DNA from: JAFLUQ01 sp964537995
GTDB lineage: Bacteria; Bacillota; Clostridia; UMGS1883
Direction of reading: 5' to 3'
Length of the DNA stretch: 64,000 bases
NCBI GenBank assembly: GCA_964537995.1
Contig: CAZICW010000002.1
Coordinates: 1 to 64,000, forward strand
Below the pieces are notes generated by a model. That model saw nothing but the letters and a program-made list of their open reading frames with translations. It made no database searches and had not been told where the DNA came from. Below are positions 15,994 through 25,315 of this stretch, piece after piece. A program made the position numbers and the translations under genes. Numbering within the stretch: the stretch's first letter is position 1; every line of letters begins with the position of its first letter.

Positions 15994-18900
15994 TTACTTT
16001 TCCGCAAGCGCGACAAGGTGTGCGTACTTTTCCTTCGCGGAGGCTTCCGCCTTTGCGAACAGCTCCTTGGCTCTTTCGGGATTGCTGCGGGCAAGGGAAT
16101 TATAACGCACTTCGTTCATGATGAACTCGTTATAATCCATTGTCGGTTCCTTGGAGTCAAGCTGGAAGGGGTTCTTGCCCTCCGCCGCAAGACGGGGATC
16201 GTAACGGAACAAATGCCAGTATCCCGCCTGTACGGCACGCTTTTCCTCGGTCTGAGCAATGCTCATACCGCCCTTGATGCCGTGATTGATGCAGGGCGCG
16301 TAGGCGATGATGATGGACGGGCCGTTGTAGGTTCCGGCTTCAACGAACGCCTTAATGCACTGATTATTGTCGGCGCCCTGAGCAACCTGCGCAACGTATA
16401 CATAGCCGTAGCTCATCGCGATTGCCGCGAGATCCTTTTTCTTAACGGACTTGCCGGCAGCCGCAAACTGTGCGATTGCGCCTGTGGGAGTCGCTTTTGA
16501 CGCCTGACCGCCCGTATTTGAGTAAACCTCGGTGTCGAATACAAGCACATTTACGTCCTCGCCGCTGGCAAGCACATGGTCAAGTCCGCCGAAGCCGATG
16601 TCGTATGCCCAGCCGTCGCCGCCGAAAATCCAAACGGACTTCTTGCTGAGATATTCCTTATCCTTGAGAATTTCCGCCGCTTCGGGCGTATTCATCTTGG
16701 AAAGAACCTCGATAAGCTCGGCAGAGGCAACCTTGTTTGCCTTTCCGTCTTCCTTGGTTTCAACAAACCTGTCGATAACCGCCTTTGCCGCATCGTCGGC
16801 AGTTTCCTTGACCGCTTCAACCTTCTTTATGAGATCCTCACGAAGAGTGTTCTGGGCAAGGAACATTCCGTAGCCGTACTCGGCGTTGTCTTCAAACAGA
16901 GAGTTCGCCCACGCGGGGCCTTCGCCGGCCGCGTTTGTCGTATAAGGAGTCGAGGGAGAGCTGCCGCCCCAAATCGAAGAGCAGCCCGTAGCGTTGGCAA
17001 TGTACATTCTGTCGCCGTAAAGCTGGGTCGCGAGCTTCGCATAGGGAGTTTCGCCGCAGCCCGCGCAAGCGCCGGAGAATTCAAGGAGAGGCTGCTTGAA
17101 CTGGCTGCCCTTAACCGTTGTTTCCTTGAATTTTTCATGAACTTCGGGCTTATCGGCAACCTTAACCGCAAAGTCGAAAATTGCCTGCTTTTCCGTTTGT
17201 GTGTCGAGAGGCTTCATAACAAGAGCCTTTTCGCCCTTCTTGCCCGGGCAGACATTCGCGCATGAACCGCAGCCCGTGCAGTCAAGCACCGACACCGCCA
17301 TGCCGAAATAGTAGCCGTTCATTCCGGTCATATTGATATATTTAATGCCTTCGGGAGCCGTCTCAAGCTCTTCCTCCGTAAGGACAACGGGACGGATGCA
17401 GGCATGGGGGCATACAAAGGAGCAGAAATTACACTGTATGCAGTTATCGCTGTTCCATTGCGGAACGTCAATTGCGATTCCGCGCTTTTCAAAGGCGGCG
17501 CTTCCCAACGGAACCTCACCGTCGGCATACTTTACGAAGGCGGAAACGGGGAGCTTCGCTCCGGCGAACGCGCTTATCGGATTGAGAATTTCATTTACAT
17601 AATCCACAAGCCTGCCTTCGCCCTCAGCCTTTACGGAAAGATCCTCGTCAACAGCGTTCTTCCAGCTTTCGGGAACGTCAACCTTCTTTACCTCTGTAGC
17701 GCCGGCGTCGATAGCGTCATGGTTCATCTTTACCACGGCTTCGCCCTTTTTGCCGTAGGAAGCCGTCGCAGCTTCCTTCATATAGCGAATCGCGTCATCG
17801 GCGGGAATGATATTCGCAAGCTTGAAGAATGCGGACTGGAGAACCGTGTTTATTCTGTTTCCGAGTCCGATTTCCTTGCCTATCTTAACACCGTCGATTG
17901 TGTAGAACTGGATATTATTCTCGGCAATGTAGCGTTTTACCTGACCGGGAATATGTACCTCCATCTCTTCGGGAGTCCATGAGCAGTTGAGCAGGAACAC
18001 TCCTCCCGGCTTGATGTCGGTTACCATATCATACTTTCTTATATAGGACGCCTTGTGGCAGGCCACAAAGTCAGCCTTATTGATAAGGTAGGTACTTGTT
18101 ATCTTGGCATTGCCGAAGCGAAGATGCGAAACCGTCAGACCGCCGGACTTCTTGGAGTCATAATCGAAATAAGCCTGAACATTCATATCGGTGTGGTCGC
18201 CGATAATCTTTACGGAGTTCTTGTTCGCGCCGACCGTACCGTCAGCGCCCAGACCCCAGAATTTACAGCTTGTGATTCCCGCGGGAGTTGTGTCGGGATT
18301 TTCAACAATGGGAAGCGAAAGATTTGTAACGTCATCCTCAATGCCTATTACAAAGCCGTTCTTTTCGGTATTTCTGAACACGGCGATAATCTGAGCGGGA
18401 GTTGTGTCCTTGGAGCCCAGACCGTAGCGGCCGCCGTAAATGTCAACATCCTGGAAAGCCGTGCCGCGGACGGCAGCGCACACGTCGAGATAGAGAGGCT
18501 CGCCCATGCTGCCGCTTTCCTTTGTTCTGTCGAGGACGGAAATCTTCTTTACCGTTTCGGGGATTGCGGCTATAAGATGCTCGGCCGAGAAGGGACGGTA
18601 CAAGCGAACCTGTACAAGACCGACCTTTTCGCCCGCCGCGTTGAGGTAATCGACGGTTTCCTTGATTGTGTCGCAAACGCTGCCCATCGCGATTATAATC
18701 TGCTCGGCGTCGGCGGCTCCGTAATAGTTAAAGAGCTTATAGTCGGTGCCGATTTTGGCATTTACTTTATCCATGTATTCCTGACATTTCGCGGGGACGG
18801 CTTCATAATACTTATTGGCGGCTTCCTTTGCTTGGAAGAACACGTCCGGATTCTGCGCCGTACCGCGCTGAGCGGGATGCTCGGGATTGAGAGAGCGGCG

Positions 18901-19512
18901 GCGGAAAGCGGCAATAGCGTCGAAATCCACCATATCCGCAAGATCCTCGTTCGACCATACTTCAACCTTCTGATATTCATGCGAGGTTCTGAAGCCGTCA
19001 AAGAAGTGAAGGAAGGGAACGCGCGAGGAAATTGTCGTCAAGTGAGCTACGGCTCCGAGATCCATAGCCTCCTGAGGGTTTGTCGAGCAGAGCATTGCGT
19101 AGCCGGTCTGACGACAGGCATAGACGTCCTGATGATCGCCGAAAATTGACAGCGCATGAGACGCCAACGCGCGCGCGGAAACATTGATAACGTTGGGGAG
19201 AAGCTCGCCGGCAATCTTATACATATTGGGAATCATAAGCAGAAGTCCCTGGGAAGCGGTATAGGTCGTTGTAAGCGCACCTGCCGTAAGAGAACCGTGA
19301 ACAGCGCCTGCCGCGCCGCCCTCGGATTGCATCTCGGCGATTTTAACCTTTCTTCCGAAGATGTTGAGCTTTCCTTCCGTCGCCCATTTATCCGTTACCT
19401 CCGCCATTGTGGAGGAAGGCGTAATGGGGTAGATGGCAGCAACGTCCGTGAACGCGTACGACGCCCAAGCCGCAGCATTATTGCCATCCATGGTTTTCTT
19501 TTTTCTTGCCAT
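15994..19512 (-). CDS. nifJ: Pyruvate:ferredoxin (flavodoxin) oxidoreductase, single-chain
   Basis: Oxidatively decarboxylates pyruvate to acetyl-CoA and CO2, reducing ferredoxin; the central step of anaerobic pyruvate catabolism. The 1172-residue chain has all domains fused: N-terminal pyruvate/TPP part (IYPITPSSTMAE), gamma domain, a two-[4Fe-4S] ferredoxin domain with CIQCNFCSFVCP near residue 690 and CTGCGSCANVCP near 745, and the C-terminal TPP domain with the distal-cluster cysteines (CAGCGETPY) and GGDGWAYDIGFGG near 965. Length equals that of characterised clostridial PFORs. Start at 19512 has AAGGAGG at 10 bases. It is a single-gene unit with a good promoter and terminator. Confidence 0.97.
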   Translation of the reverse strand: MARKKKTMDGNNAAAWASYAFTDVAAIYPITPSSTMAEVTDKWATEGKLNIFGRKVKIAEMQSEGGAAGAVHGSLTAGALTTTYTASQGLLLMIPNMYKIAGELLPNVINVSARALASHALSIFGDHQDVYACRQTGYAMLCSTNPQEAMDLGAVAHLTTISSRVPFLHFFDGFRTSHEYQKVEVWSNEDLADMVDFDAIAAFRRRSLNPEHPAQRGTAQNPDVFFQAKEAANKYYEAVPAKCQEYMDKVNAKIGTDYKLFNYYGAADAEQIIIAMGSVCDTIKETVDYLNAAGEKVGLVQVRLYRPFSAEHLIAAIPETVKKISVLDRTKESGSMGEPLYLDVCAAVRGTAFQDVDIYGGRYGLGSKDTTPAQIIAVFRNTEKNGFVIGIEDDVTNLSLPIVENPDTTPAGITSCKFWGLGADGTVGANKNSVKIIGDHTDMNVQAYFDYDSKKSGGLTVSHLRFGNAKITSTYLINKADFVACHKASYIRKYDMVTDIKPGGVFLLNCSWTPEEMEVHIPGQVKRYIAENNIQFYTIDGVKIGKEIGLGNRINTVLQSAFFKLANIIPADDAIRYMKEAATASYGKKGEAVVKMNHDAIDAGATEVKKVDVPESWKNAVDEDLSVKAEGEGRLVDYVNEILNPISAFAGAKLPVSAFVKYADGEVPLGSAAFEKRGIAIDVPQWNSDNCIQCNFCSFVCPHACIRPVVLTEEELETAPEGIKYINMTGMNGYYFGMAVSVLDCTGCGSCANVCPGKKGEKALVMKPLDTQTEKQAIFDFAVKVADKPEVHEKFKETTVKGSQFKQPLLEFSGACAGCGETPYAKLATQLYGDRMYIANATGCSSIWGGSSPSTPYTTNAAGEGPAWANSLFEDNAEYGYGMFLAQNTLREDLIKKVEAVKETADDAAKAVIDRFVETKEDGKANKVASAELIEVLSKMNTPEAAEILKDKEYLSKKSVWIFGGDGWAYDIGFGGLDHVLASGEDVNVLVFDTEVYSNTGGQASKATPTGAIAQFAAAGKSVKKKDLAAIAMSYGYVYVAQVAQGADNNQCIKAFVEAGTYNGPSIIIAYAPCINHGIKGGMSIAQTEEKRAVQAGYWHLFRYDPRLAAEGKNPFQLDSKEPTMDYNEFIMNEVRYNSLARSNPERAKELFAKAEASAKEKYAHLVALAEK

Positions 19513-19573
19513 TGTTGTACAGCCTCCTTATATTAATAATAAATAAAGCTAAGATAAAACTTTAACCTACTAT

Positions 19574-19602
19574 ATTTTATAACTTTTTTGACGATTAGTC
19601 AA
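19574..19602 (-). promoter_or_regulatory. Promoter of PFOR gene
   Basis: On the minus strand TTGACT (19597-19602), 17-base spacer, TAAAAT (19574-19579). A small inverted repeat TTGAC-TAATC-GTCAA spans the -35 box. No Rex-type TTGTGA-N6-TCACAA site is seen. Confidence 0.7.
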
Positions 19603-19751
19603 GCCTTTTGATATATTTTTATTAAAAATTTAGTCCGAGGCGGCGGCGAAGCCGAAAATACATGGAAAGCGGGACTGTTTTCGGCGCGCGGTTTTATCTT
19701 AAAAAAGCATCGGTGTAAATTGTACGCGCTGCCTCGACTTTTGTCAAGATA

Positions 19752-19790
19752 CGGTTAAGAAACAATTAATAAATTGTTAACACTTAACCG
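19752..19790. promoter_or_regulatory. Nested inverted repeat just upstream of the efflux operon promoter
   Basis: CGGTTAAG (19752-19759) and CTTAACCG (19783-19790) form a perfect outer repeat; inside it AACAATT (19761-19767) and AATTGTT (19772-19778) form a perfect inner repeat. The block ends one base before the -35 box of the plus-strand promoter, the position of an activator or repressor site. The rest of the 19513-19854 intergenic region holds only the two promoters and a short GGCGAAGCCG motif at 19645. Confidence 0.6.
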
Positions 19791-19791
19791 C

Positions 19792-19820
19792 TTTACAAAG
19801 CATATGAAATTGTGTATAAT
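19792..19820 (+). promoter_or_regulatory. Promoter of the MacA-like/MacB-like operon
   Basis: TTTACA (19792-19797), 17-base spacer, TATAAT (19815-19820), 34 bases before the start codon at 19855. Confidence 0.75.
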
Positions 19821-19854
19821 TAAAGTAATCATCGGCTTAGAAAGGAATTGCGCC

Positions 19855-21720
19855 ATGAAAAAGACCAGTAAATTCATCAAAGACAAAGAAGAGAAAGACG
19901 GCACGGTTTCTTCCTCGGAAAAATCTGCCGCCGAATCGGAAGAAAACGTCTCCGGTCAGGACGTCAGGCTTAAACCGAAGAAAAAGAAATTTTTTCGCAG
20001 GCGCTGGTTTAAAAATGCCGTGCGTATAATAATCCTGGCAATTATTGTTTTCGGAGTGATTATGTTTGTGCGCTTCAAAATGGGACGCAAGCAGGAAGCT
20101 CCCGTTCCTCAAACAACCTCAGAGGTGACCCGCGGCAGCGTGGACGTTCGGGTAACGGGCTCGGGGACGGTTCAGCCGATAGAGTCATACACGCTGACAT
20201 CCCTTGTTGAAGGGAAAATAATTCAGTGCGATTACGACGCGGGGCAGACAGTTGAAGAAGGAGCCGTGCTTTACCGCTTTGAGGATACGGAATCGCAGTC
20301 CAAGCTACAGGCTGCGGAAAATGCCGTTAAAACGGCCAAGCGTGCGGCCGAAAGCGCGCTTAAGCAGATAGACCGTGCGAAACGCGGCGTCGAAAGCGCC
20401 CGTGAGGAGCTTGCCGACGCGCGGAAAAACATAGATGACATATACGAGCGGATAGACAAGCTCACGGTTTACGCGCCGATAAGCGGCGTCATTGAGGAGC
20501 TGAACGCCGAGGTCGGCGACAATGCAAGCGGAAGTCTCGGTCAAATACGGGACTACAACGACCTTTCGGCAACGGTTTCCTTTAACGCGATACAGATTGA
20601 CAAAATAAAAGAAGGAGACAGCGTAAGCGTCGGCATCGCGAAGCTTATGTCCGAGGTCGGCGGTACGGTTGCCGATAAGTATACCGCTCCCCATGTCGGA
20701 GCCGACGGAACAATTCTGTATACGGTGAAAATAAAGCTTGACAGCGGAGTAAAGCTTGCCGCCGGAACCGCTGTTTCCGTTACGGTACATACAGCCGAGG
20801 GCGACGTTGAATGTCCCACATACGGAACGGTTTCCTATGCCGAGCCTAAGTCAATTGAGCTTGACGAGGATGGCGAGGTAGTCGGAATTTACGTCAAAAG
20901 CGGTAACTACGTTCAAAAGGGCGAAATAATTGCAAAGCTCTCAAGCGACGCTCTTCAAACCGAGCTTAAAAACGCCGAGGACGCTTATCAGGCTAAGGTT
21001 GACGCTCTTTCCGACGCGGAGGACAGCGTTAATGATATGACGGACGCTTACGACAACGCGCTCGACGGAATAACCGACGCCGAAAACAGCCTTGAAACGG
21101 TTCGCAAGGAGGTTGAGGATTACACAATAACCTCACCCGTCAGCGGCGTGATTTTGGAAAAATACTATAAAGCGGGCGACACCTACGGGAGCGATGACAG
21201 CAACAAAAAGCTTATGGTTGTTGCCGATATGAGCAAAATGGTGTTCAGCATAAATGTTGACGAGTTGGATATTTCCAACATTCAGCTCGGTCAGCAGGTC
21301 AATATAACCGCCGACGCTCTGCCGGGAGAGATGATAAGCGGAACCGTTACAACGGTTTCCAAAATAGGCAATGCCGAGAACGGCGTTACCGGCTATCCGG
21401 TGGAGATAACCATATACGATACGGGCAATCTCATGAGCGGCATGAACGTTACCGCCGAAATCAATGTCGGCTCCGTGCAGGACGTTATTGTGGCGCCCGC
21501 CACGGCCATATTCATGATAGACGGAGAGTATTATGCCACCGTGGTAACTCCGGGCGAAACGGAGGACGGCGGCGAAACGGAAACTCAGGTCAGGCTTGAG
21601 GTCGGACTTCACAGCAGTGAGCTCTACGAAATCAAGTCGGGACTCAGCGAGGGTGATATTCTGCGCGATTCGGGAATAGGCTCGGACGATGAAGACGACG
21701 CGTATATGTACGGCTGGTAA
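19855..21720 (+). CDS. MacA/HlyD-type efflux adaptor with two lipoyl/hairpin modules
   Basis: A 621-residue membrane-anchored adaptor expected to work with an ABC efflux permease. A charged cytoplasmic tail (1-53) precedes one membrane segment (about 54-74). Outside are two consecutive modules: lipoyl half (about 90-145), coiled-coil hairpin (about 147-200), lipoyl half YAPISGVIEELNAEVGD and a beta-barrel; then a second lipoyl half (VVGIYVKSGNYVQKGE, about 341-362), a second coiled coil (about 363-420), SPVSGVILEKYYKAGD and a second barrel. MacA-type adaptors normally have one such unit in about 350-450 residues. The start at 19855 is preferred over upstream ATGs because of AAAGGAAT and the promoter position. 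The MacB-like permease gene begins 12 bases downstream. Confidence 0.9.
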   Translation: MKKTSKFIKDKEEKDGTVSSSEKSAAESEENVSGQDVRLKPKKKKFFRRRWFKNAVRIIILAIIVFGVIMFVRFKMGRKQEAPVPQTTSEVTRGSVDVRVTGSGTVQPIESYTLTSLVEGKIIQCDYDAGQTVEEGAVLYRFEDTESQSKLQAAENAVKTAKRAAESALKQIDRAKRGVESAREELADARKNIDDIYERIDKLTVYAPISGVIEELNAEVGDNASGSLGQIRDYNDLSATVSFNAIQIDKIKEGDSVSVGIAKLMSEVGGTVADKYTAPHVGADGTILYTVKIKLDSGVKLAAGTAVSVTVHTAEGDVECPTYGTVSYAEPKSIELDEDGEVVGIYVKSGNYVQKGEIIAKLSSDALQTELKNAEDAYQAKVDALSDAEDSVNDMTDAYDNALDGITDAENSLETVRKEVEDYTITSPVSGVILEKYYKAGDTYGSDDSNKKLMVVADMSKMVFSINVDELDISNIQLGQQVNITADALPGEMISGTVTTVSKIGNAENGVTGYPVEITIYDTGNLMSGMNVTAEINVGSVQDVIVAPATAIFMIDGEYYATVVTPGETEDGGETETQVRLEVGLHSSELYEIKSGLSEGDILRDSGIGSDDEDDAYMYGW

Positions 21721-21732
21721 GGAGAGATTGAA

Positions 21733-22923
21733 ATGACGTTTTTTATGAGCTTTAAAATGGCTCTGCAAAGCATACTTTCAAATAAAATGCGCTCATTCCT
21801 TACAATGCTTGGAATAATTATAGGCGTGCTGTCGGTTATAGTGATGGTGAATCTGGTTACGGCGTCCATGATGGACATGAAGGACTGGATGAGCAAAATG
21901 GACACCAACGTAATTGAAATTTTCGTCGAGCGCTACGGCAAGACGACACGCAATGTGACGCCGGAAAGCCTCAACAGGGTCGTTAAGGAGAATCCCGACT
22001 GTCTGCTTTTTGCGGCGCCGATAATTCAGGGCAGCGCCACAGTCAAAAACGGCAACCGTAACATGAACGGACAGATATACGGCACCGGCGAGGGTTACGG
22101 CATGATGAACAAGGGCAAGGTTTCGTTAGGCGGCTTCTTTACGTCAAGCGACGTTGACAACCGTTCCAATGTGGCTGTAATAGGCGAATACGTCCGCCAA
22201 AAGCTTTTCGGCAGCCGCAATCCCATCGGGCAGCAGATAAGAATATCGGGCGAAATTTTTACCGTTACGGGAGTTTTGGAGCAGCAAAACGACGAGCTTC
22301 AGGAGTGGGGCGACGACGCGGCGGTTTTAATTCCCTATACCCGCGCTCAACGCCTGCTTAAGGATCCCGACGTCAGGCAATATTATATCGGCGCCGTTGA
22401 CGCTTCCAAGGCAAAGCAGGCGGCGGATAAAATCAAGGAAGAATTTTACCGCGTATATCAAACCCGCGACGCGGTTTATGTGTACAATCAGGCGGAGGAT
22501 ATGAAAGCGATGAACGAACAGATAAATCAGATGACGCTTTTGGCGGCCGCAATTGCGGGAATATCGCTGCTTGTCGGAGGAATAGGCATTATGAACATAA
22601 TGCTTGTCACCGTTACCGAGCGCACACGCGAAATAGGCGTGCGCAAGGCGGTCGGCGCAAAAATGAGAACCATTCTTACGCAGTTTCTCATAGAATCGGC
22701 AACGATAAGCTGTATAGGCGGCTGCGTCGGAATTGCGCTGGGAATTGTGTGCAGCGAATTTGCCACTGCCGCAATGCAGCTTCAGTCGGTACCGATGCCG
22801 GATCAGCTTCCCGTAATTTTTGCCTCGTTCGGATTTTCGGCAATGGTGGGGATATTTTTCGGCTTTTACCCCGCGTTTAAGGCGGCAAGAATGAATCCTA
22901 TCGAAGCCTTGCGATACGAATAA
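21733..22923 (+). CDS. MacB/FtsX-type ABC transporter permease
   Basis: A 396-residue permease with the MacB topology: one membrane helix near 17-40 after a short cytoplasmic start (NKMRSFLTMLGIIIGVLSVI), a large extracytoplasmic MacB_PCD domain (about 45-265), then three helices at the C-terminal end (LLAAAIAGISLLVGGIGIMNIM, through FASFGFSAMVGIFFGFYPAFKA). The ERTREIGVRKAVGA coupling segment is conserved. No nucleotide-binding domain is fused, and no ATPase gene lies in this operon, which usually reads adaptor-ATPase-permease. The cognate ATPase must be encoded elsewhere, or the pair borrows one. Likely exports a peptide, lipid or antibiotic, or transmits force to the envelope; the substrate is unknown. 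Confidence 0.92.
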   Translation: MTFFMSFKMALQSILSNKMRSFLTMLGIIIGVLSVIVMVNLVTASMMDMKDWMSKMDTNVIEIFVERYGKTTRNVTPESLNRVVKENPDCLLFAAPIIQGSATVKNGNRNMNGQIYGTGEGYGMMNKGKVSLGGFFTSSDVDNRSNVAVIGEYVRQKLFGSRNPIGQQIRISGEIFTVTGVLEQQNDELQEWGDDAAVLIPYTRAQRLLKDPDVRQYYIGAVDASKAKQAADKIKEEFYRVYQTRDAVYVYNQAEDMKAMNEQINQMTLLAAAIAGISLLVGGIGIMNIMLVTVTERTREIGVRKAVGAKMRTILTQFLIESATISCIGGCVGIALGIVCSEFATAAMQLQSVPMPDQLPVIFASFGFSAMVGIFFGFYPAFKAARMNPIEALRYE

Positions 22924-22963
22924 GTCTCCGTTTGGACGGATAAAACGAAAGGAGTGAAGCCGG

Positions 22964-25240
22964 ATGGCTTTATATAAAAAAATAACGGCTGCGTTTGCGG
23001 CGGCGCTGCTGCTTTGCTCCGTCGCGGCGGCATTCAGCGATATTGACGACGAAAAGCTCGCCATTGCGACCGAAACTCTCAGCACCATAGGCATACTCGA
23101 CGGTATGAGCGACGGAACCTATCAGCCGCAAGGCCTTGTCACACGTGAGCAGTTTGCCAAAATAGCCGTGTGCGTCTTGGGTCAAAGGGAAAAGGCGGCT
23201 GCGTCGCCATCCGCCGCGGTTTTTACCGATGTTGCGCCCGACAGCTGGGCGAGCGGCTATATTTCCTATGTGGCCGAAAACGGCATAATTGCCGGCTTCC
23301 CCGACGGCAGCTTTGGCGGAAGCAGCGTTGTTTCCTATGCTCAAGCGGTTACGGTGCTTATGCGCTGCATGGGCTATACCGATGAGGAAATCGGCTTTCA
23401 CTGGCCTTCGGACTATGTCGGCAAGGCGGAGGCTCTCGGATTAAGCGCCGGCGTAAGCCTCTCCGCCAACGACCCCGTAACCCGCGGCGACGCGGCCTTG
23501 CTTGTTTACAACGCTCTTTTTACCGATATAAACGGACAAACCGGAACCAAGCTTATTACAAAGACGGGGCTTACCTTTTACGACGACGCGGTGCTTTACG
23601 GTCTTAACAAAAGCGACAGCACCGTCGCCGAAACCAGTGAGGGCAGCTTTAAAATTGCCGCGTCGGCAATCGGTCTTGACGGCGGCGTCGGACACACGGG
23701 TATGCTGTTTCTTGACAAGGACAAGGAAATAATTCTTTTTAAGGGCGGCGGCGATGACGGCAGTGAAATTGTGGTTTCGTCGTGTATAAAAAACGACGAG
23801 CGCGGCACGGTTGACGTTACATACGCCGGCGGTGTTATAAGCATTCCCGCAAAAGGCACCGTCTATTACGACGGTGTAAAGTCAACGGCCGAGGATGTTG
23901 CGGCCGACATTACCACAGGCAGCAAAATGACAATATTCCGCGATGAGGCCGGCCGCTACAGCAGCGGCGTGCTTTACAGCTATGTAATGCAGGGGCCGAA
24001 AACCGTTACCGGCGGCAGCGAGCAAATTTACGAGCTGTTCGCTCTTTCCTCCGCGCCTTCGGTAATACGCAGAGGCGTATCCGCGCAAATGAGCGACATT
24101 GCGCAATACGACGTGGTATATTACGCCGAAAACACAAACACGATTTACGCTTACGACGATAAGATAAGCGGAATTTACGAAAAAGCAACGCCGAACAAGG
24201 CGGACGCGGCTCAGGTTACCGTAAGCGGAAAAACCTACAGAGTTGCATCGGCGACTGCCATGAATAAGCTTAACGAGTCCGCCGGAGCCTTTGCCATAGG
24301 CGATTTTGTAACGCTTTTGCTCGACCGTAACGGAGACGTCGCCGACGCGGTCGATACCTCGGCGGCCGTAGGGCGCAGCTTGGGAGTTTTGCTTAACGCA
24401 TATTCCAAAGTGAACGCCGACGGCAATCAGGAATACGTCGCGAAGCTTTTTCTTCCGGACGGAACCGAAATGGAATACGCTGCCGACAAGGACTATTCCA
24501 AGCACAAGGGCAAGCTTATGGAAATCCGCTTTGAGGACGGCCGGCTTCATCTCGGTTTAATAACCTATTCCTCAATGTCGGGCAATATAAATAAGGAGCT
24601 TCGTTCCTTTGACGGTTACTGGCTTGCCACGGATTGCAGCGTGCTTGTGCTTGTCAGCAATCCCGACGACGGCGACGCCGTTGTGCGTAAAATACGCTTC
24701 AGCGACATCGAGGGCACAAGTCTTACAAAGAATCAGGTGTTACATATTGAGCTTTCGGGCGAAATGAACGACGTTGCGCTGATGTATTTGCAAAACGTAA
24801 CAAAAACCGATTACGAATACGGTATAATTGTGGGGCGCGATATATCCGTGGAGCGCGACGAGGACGGCAATATTGTCAAAAAGCGATCCGCCGGAAGCTG
24901 CGAGATTCTGCTTCACGGCGAGGAAAGCTCAATCAACGTCGGGCGCAGAGTTTTCGCGACCTCGGTCATAGGAATAAATTCCGTTACGGGTGATTACGCC
25001 GACGCCGTTCAAATGGGTTCGGGCCGAAGGATAACAGCCGTTACCGGCGACAAAATCAAGGTCGGAAGCACGGTTTATAAAACTGCCGAGAGCATTGATA
25101 TTTACCGTTTTGACGGCTATAACGAATATTCGCTTATATCGCCCGACGAGGCAATGAAGCTAGGCGACGCTTCGGTTGAGCTGTACGGCGACGACAAAGC
25201 CGACCGCGGCGGTAAGGTTCGGCTGATTATAATCAGGTAA
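22964..25240 (+). CDS. Secreted protein with S-layer homology (SLH) domains
   Basis: A 758-residue exported protein. A signal peptide (about 1-24, ending VAAAFSDI) is followed by three SLH repeats to about residue 190: IGILDGMSDGTYQPQGLVTREQ, ENGIIAGFPDGSFGG, and a third with VTRGDAALLVYNAL. SLH domains bind pyruvylated secondary cell-wall polymer, anchoring proteins to the wall. The remaining 560 residues are repetitive beta-rich sequence with no motif I recognise and no catalytic residues I could name. It follows the MacB-like permease by 40 bases, so the three genes look like one operon ended by a strong terminator. Co-transcription hints that the transporter acts on the cell envelope; that is inference. 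Confidence 0.88.
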   Translation: MALYKKITAAFAAALLLCSVAAAFSDIDDEKLAIATETLSTIGILDGMSDGTYQPQGLVTREQFAKIAVCVLGQREKAAASPSAAVFTDVAPDSWASGYISYVAENGIIAGFPDGSFGGSSVVSYAQAVTVLMRCMGYTDEEIGFHWPSDYVGKAEALGLSAGVSLSANDPVTRGDAALLVYNALFTDINGQTGTKLITKTGLTFYDDAVLYGLNKSDSTVAETSEGSFKIAASAIGLDGGVGHTGMLFLDKDKEIILFKGGGDDGSEIVVSSCIKNDERGTVDVTYAGGVISIPAKGTVYYDGVKSTAEDVAADITTGSKMTIFRDEAGRYSSGVLYSYVMQGPKTVTGGSEQIYELFALSSAPSVIRRGVSAQMSDIAQYDVVYYAENTNTIYAYDDKISGIYEKATPNKADAAQVTVSGKTYRVASATAMNKLNESAGAFAIGDFVTLLLDRNGDVADAVDTSAAVGRSLGVLLNAYSKVNADGNQEYVAKLFLPDGTEMEYAADKDYSKHKGKLMEIRFEDGRLHLGLITYSSMSGNINKELRSFDGYWLATDCSVLVLVSNPDDGDAVVRKIRFSDIEGTSLTKNQVLHIELSGEMNDVALMYLQNVTKTDYEYGIIVGRDISVERDEDGNIVKKRSAGSCEILLHGEESSINVGRRVFATSVIGINSVTGDYADAVQMGSGRRITAVTGDKIKVGSTVYKTAESIDIYRFDGYNEYSLISPDEAMKLGDASVELYGDDKADRGGKVRLIIIR

Positions 25241-25244
25241 TATT

Positions 25245-25278
25245 AAAAAAGCGCAAACCGATCGGTCTGCGCTTTTTT
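25245..25278. terminator. Bidirectional intrinsic terminator
   Basis: AAAAAAGCGC and GCGCTTTTTT frame a hairpin (inner ACCG/CGGT), with T-runs on both strands. It ends the SLH operon (+) and the DUF4956/VTC unit (-). Confidence 0.92.
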
Positions 25279-25315
25279 GCGGCTTCTGTTTTTTATCTGT
25301 ATCGAGTTAGAAAAT

